NCBI GenBank assembly: GCA_963832725.1
Contig: CAWHVG010000003.1
Location: 1,612,001 to 1,676,000, forward strand
Source: JAEZBP01 sp963832725
GTDB lineage: Bacteria > Myxococcota_A > Polyangia > Polyangiales > Sandaracinaceae
DNA length: 64,000 nt
Direction: 5' to 3'
Shown: positions 61,066 to 64,000 of the stretch, piece after piece
Position numbering within the stretch: the first letter of the stretch is position 1
Layout: each line of letters opens with the position of its first letter
Notes under the pieces: generated by a model
What the model was told of the DNA's origin: nothing
The model's input: the letters and a program-made list of their open reading frames with translations, nothing else
The model's database searches: none
Made by a program: the position numbers and the translations under genes

Positions 61066-62583
61066 TCACGCCGGCTCGTCGTCCTCGAACGCACGGAAGA
61101 AGCGCACCACCACCGCCTTGGCGAAACCTTCGCCACCGTCCTCCACCGCGATGGTTCCGTCGTAGCGAGCCAGCGCCGCCGTCACGAGCCCGAGGCCGCG
61201 GTCCATCCGGCGCGCGTAGATGTCCTCGGTGCGCAACGTCTCCTCGCTCGTATCGCGCACCTGGATCCGTACCGACTCCTCGCCGGTCGGCTCGACGTCG
61301 GTGGCCACAGAGAGGCCCAGACGCCTGGGCGGCGACGCGCTCTCGAGCGCCAGGATCGCGTTGCGCACGACGTTCTTCAGCACCAGCACCAGATCGACGC
61401 GGAAGACCTCCACCGCCGGCGCGGGCTCGGGTGCGCGGATCACCACCTCGTCGAGCGGGACGCGCCCCGCCGCGTACTCGCCTCGCACCGCGTCCACCAC
61501 CGCGCGGAGCAGCGCGCCGTCGACCTCGGTACGGACCAGCCGCCGCGCCAGCTGCGACAGATGCCCATCCAACGCGCGCAGCTCCCGATGCGCGCGGGCG
61601 AGCTTCGAGGCCACACGGGCGTCGCCCCCACGCAAGCGCTCGCGCAGCCCGGCGATGGTCGCGACCGCCCTGCCCGCCCGGCGGAAGCGCGCGTCCTTGC
61701 GGTGGAGATCCAGGCTCGGCCCCAGCGCACGCTCGAACGCCGCCACGTGCCCTTCCCACGCCCGCACCAGCGGTTCGCCATCGAAGAGCCGGCCGTACAG
61801 AAACGCGCGCTCCTCCGCGCTGGCCCGCCCCGCGCCGAGAGCGTCGACCGCGTCGCCCACGGCGCCGATGCGGTGCTTCAAGAGCTCGTGCCGCAGGCTG
61901 CCGACCAAGTAGGTGATCGCCGGGTGCAGCTCCGGTCGGGCCGCCGCCAGCTCGTCGAGCGTGCACCGGCGGCCTCGAGCGCGCAGGAGGAGCGTCACCG
62001 CGACGAGCGCGAGGACGAGCGCGCCGAGCGCGACGCCGAGCGGCCAGGTGGCGACGGGCGCGGGCGTCGGCGGCTCGGTCGGACGCGGCGCGTCGAAGAG
62101 GCGCGTGGCCTCCGGGTCGATGGCCGAGAGCTCACGCTCCGCTCGCGCCCGGGACGGATGGTCGGGCGCGAGGGTCAGGAACTTGCGGTAGTACTCCGCC
62201 GACCGGATGAACAGGTAGGGGTTGTCCGGACGCGCCTCGGCGCGCGCGCGGAAGGCACGCGCCAGCGGCAGATAGAGGACGGGATCCATCGGCGCGATGC
62301 GGAAGGCACGCTCGAACGACGCTCGCGCCGCCGGATCACCGCTCTGCACCTCGCGGATGCCACGCCGGTAGATCGGCTCCGCCTCCGCCAACAACTGCCG
62401 CGCCTCGCGTCCTTCCTCCGTCGCCGGATCGACGGCGCGCCACGCGGCGAACGCCGAGGGATCGCGCTGGATGTGCCAGAGCGCGCGCGCCGCGGACCAA
62501 CGCGCGCCCTCGTCTCCGCGGGGCCGGGCCTGGCAGCCGATCGCGAAGAGCACCAGCAGAAGAATCGATGGGCGCGCCCTCAC
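61066..62583 (-). CDS. lipoprotein-type sensor histidine kinase with TPR-like sensor
   Basis: 505 residues from GTG 62583. A signal SILLLVLFAIGC suggests a lipidated Cys at about 17. A helical TPR-like periplasmic region (about 55-155) is followed by one membrane helix (about 180-200) and a long cytoplasmic part. The phosphoacceptor candidate is His about 232 in YLVGSLRHELLKHRIG. The HATPase domain has an N-box VLVLKNVVRNAILALE and G2 box DRGLGLVTAAL. The G1 box is degenerate (VRDTSEETL instead of DxGxG), so kinase activity is uncertain. First gene of the four-gene signalling operon. Confidence 0.83.
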   Translation of the reverse strand: MRARPSILLLVLFAIGCQARPRGDEGARWSAARALWHIQRDPSAFAAWRAVDPATEEGREARQLLAEAEPIYRRGIREVQSGDPAARASFERAFRIAPMDPVLYLPLARAFRARAEARPDNPYLFIRSAEYYRKFLTLAPDHPSRARAERELSAIDPEATRLFDAPRPTEPPTPAPVATWPLGVALGALVLALVAVTLLLRARGRRCTLDELAAARPELHPAITYLVGSLRHELLKHRIGAVGDAVDALGAGRASAEERAFLYGRLFDGEPLVRAWEGHVAAFERALGPSLDLHRKDARFRRAGRAVATIAGLRERLRGGDARVASKLARAHRELRALDGHLSQLARRLVRTEVDGALLRAVVDAVRGEYAAGRVPLDEVVIRAPEPAPAVEVFRVDLVLVLKNVVRNAILALESASPPRRLGLSVATDVEPTGEESVRIQVRDTSEETLRTEDIYARRMDRGLGLVTAALARYDGTIAVEDGGEGFAKAVVVRFFRAFEDDEPA

Positions 62584-62936
62584 CGTGCGGGTTCGACCTG
62601 GATGCGCTCGGCGGACGTGGCAACCCGCCTCACGGGCGGGAAGGTGGGCGTTCGGGAGGGGACGGACACGCGCGCGAACACCATCCTATCGGAGCCGTCT
62701 CCGCATGGGAATCCGGCGCCGGCGACGAACGAGAGCCATTGACGCGCGCTTCGCGGCGCGAGTAGCCTGCGGGGGTTCGAACGGGGGGAAGCGTCGGACG
62801 CTTCGCCTGATTTTGCGAGCCGGTTGGCGACCATTCTCGTCGCTGTGGTTCGAGAGGGGGCACCGTGCAGCAAAACGCCACGATTGGACGACACTTCGCA
62901 GCCAGTGCCTCGGTCGGTCGCGGGGGAGACGAACCC
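62584..62936. other. 353-bp divergent intergenic region
   Basis: Separates the signalling operon from the plus-strand receiver. It holds a possible end of the dispersed element (62598-62650) and a TAGCCT at 62760-62766 that could serve as a -10. Confidence 0.4.
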
Positions 62937-63308
62937 ATGGTGACGGTGCGGCGGCGGGTGCTCGTCGTGGACGATGAGCCTTTGATCGGGACCACGTTGC
63001 GGATCTTGCTCGATGAGCACGACGTCCAGGTGGCGACGTCGGGCCGCGCGGCGCGCGATCTGATCGCGTCCGGGGCCGAGTTCGACGTCATTCTGTGCGA
63101 CCTGATGCTGGAGGATCTCCCGGGCATGGATCTGGCGCGCTGGCTCGAGCGGGAGCACCCCGAGACAGCCGACCGCGTCGTCTTCATGACGGGTGGCGCG
63201 TTCACCGACGAAGCGCGGCGCTTCCTGCGTGGGGTGCCGAGCTCTCGCCAGCTCGAGAAGCCCTTCTCCAGCGACGAGATCCAGCGCGTCCTCGACGACG
63301 TCGGCTGA
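62937..63308 (+). CDS. stand-alone response-regulator receiver
   Basis: 123 residues: a complete CheY-type receiver (VLVVDDEPLIG, phospho-Asp in DVILCDLMLEDLPG, Thr in VVFMTGG, Lys in QLEKPFS) and no output domain. ATG 62937 has GGGGGAG eight bases upstream. A GTG at 62865 with its own GGGGG would add 24 residues without a domain. It is divergent from the histidine-kinase operon, so it may be a second acceptor for that kinase (inference). Confidence 0.9.
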   Translation: MVTVRRRVLVVDDEPLIGTTLRILLDEHDVQVATSGRAARDLIASGAEFDVILCDLMLEDLPGMDLARWLEREHPETADRVVFMTGGAFTDEARRFLRGVPSSRQLEKPFSSDEIQRVLDDVG

Positions 63309-63388
63309 CGCCTCGACATCGCGCCGGAGGTCCTCGCCCAGTCGCCCGTGGAGCTTGGGGCTTGGACCCGCCGCCCGAGTGGGCGAAC

Positions 63389-64000
63389 ATGCGCGGCATG
63401 CGACGAAGCACCATCACCGTCGTGGGCGCCATCGCGCTCGCGGGTTGCGGCGGACTGCGGCTCAACGTGGTCGACTCCGCCTACCATCGTCCGAGCAACG
63501 TGGCCGTGTACTTCACGGTCGATGCGCCGAACGGCGACCCCGTCCCGGGGCTGGAGGCGGACGACTTCCGCATCTACGAAGACAACCGGCTCGTGTCCGT
63601 GCAGGAGAGCCAGCAGACCATCGTCAACCCGGAGGTCGCGGCCGAGCACTACACCCTGGTGCTGGTCGACATGAGCGGCAGCGTCAGCGAGAGCGACCAG
63701 GTGCCGATGATCGAGGCGGCCGCGCAGGAGCTGACCTCGCAGCTCGAAGAGCACCAGCGCGTCGCCGTGTACGCGTTCGACGGCGCCGAGGAGATCCACC
63801 GCATCACGCCCTTCACCGGCAGCTCGGGCGCGGCCAGCGCGGGCGTGGGACGGCTCTCGAACTTCCGCCCCACCGATCCGTCGACCAACCTCAACGGCGC
63901 CGTCGTCGCCGCCATCGAGGAGCTCGACCAAGAGCTGGAGCGCTCGCGCGCCCCCCTGCGCTTCGGCACCGTCGTCGTCTTCACGGACGGGACCGACCAT
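63389..64000 (+). CDS. VWA-domain lipoprotein, N-terminal part
   Basis: The gene runs off the right edge; 204 codons are visible. Lipoprotein signal STITVVGAIALAGCGG (Cys about 20). The segment VYFTVDAPNGDPVPGLEADDFRIYEDN is a pre-VWA Ig-like strand set that often leads surface VWA domains. The VWA domain then begins YTLVLVDMSGSVSESD with the metal-binding motif DMSGS, later THR in FRPTDPSTNLNGA and ending TVVVFTDGTD. Starts at ATG 63389 or 63398. Third VWA-type lipoprotein in the window. Confidence 0.88.
   Translation, partial: MRGMRRSTITVVGAIALAGCGGLRLNVVDSAYHRPSNVAVYFTVDAPNGDPVPGLEADDFRIYEDNRLVSVQESQQTIVNPEVAAEHYTLVLVDMSGSVSESDQVPMIEAAAQELTSQLEEHQRVAVYAFDGAEEIHRITPFTGSSGAASAGVGRLSNFRPTDPSTNLNGAVVAAIEELDQELERSRAPLRFGTVVVFTDGTDH

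Noticed and set aside
62770..62790. Possible tRNA T-arm (GGGGTTCGAACGG)
   Set aside because: No acceptor, D or anticodon stem can be drawn around it.

Overview
The window is very GC-rich, densely coded bacterial chromosome. It looks like a myxobacterium of the Polyangiales type (Sandaracinaceae-like). The reasons are a MYXO-CTERM tail and MopE-type cysteine motif in one protein, a zinc-ribbon Ser/Thr kinase, many large lipoproteins with Cys or von Willebrand domains, sigma-54 signalling and a PolB-family DNA polymerase II. The taxon is an inference. No tRNA, rRNA, CRISPR array, transposase or phage gene was recognised.

Layout. 1-5.5 kb (minus): pntAB transhydrogenase, a DsbA-like lipoprotein and ligA. 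5.6-9.5 kb: exported and membrane proteins of unknown role, and a glutaredoxin-like lipoprotein. 9.8-16.3 kb: Ser/Thr kinase, a small exported repeat protein divergent from a JmjC oxygenase, a MauG-like dihaem protein and a ferric-reductase-like membrane protein. 16.4-22.5 kb: PP2C phosphatase, an operon of hotdog protein, D-aminoacylase and a PqqD/YkgJ protein, then pyroglutamyl peptidase. 22.7-30.5 kb: Cys-rich and VWA lipoproteins, RelA, pentapeptide-repeat protein. 30.7-37 kb: LRR protein, small lipoprotein, polB. 37.3-47.3 kb: caspase-fold secreted protein, lipoproteins, KAS III, secreted alpha-amylase, MATE transporter. 47.3-49.6 kb: a stand-alone GyrB-type ATPase bracketed by inverted copies of a tandem-repeat array plus a structured element. 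49.6-57.7 kb: S9 peptidase, secreted beta-propeller-like protein, cytochrome c, MYXO-CTERM protein, and a second JmjC oxygenase beside a second repeat-rich exported protein. 58.5-64 kb: a translationally coupled four-gene phosphorelay operon, a stand-alone receiver and a VWA lipoprotein cut by the window end.

The best candidates for undescribed biology are: (1) two unrelated JmjC/cupin oxygenases, each beside a small exported protein made of short Asp/Gly- or Pro-rich repeats, suggesting enzyme-substrate pairs; (2) the solo GyrB-like ATPase cassette at 47.36-49.57 kb, whose flanking elements fold into two nested hairpins with base-pair-preserving changes between copies.

At least seven genes show a single-base frame break where the second frame finishes the expected protein (near 8.02, 17.38, 27.8, 39.4, 46.0, 53.77 and 60.06 kb). 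This may reflect assembly errors, so those genes are annotated whole with the break noted.
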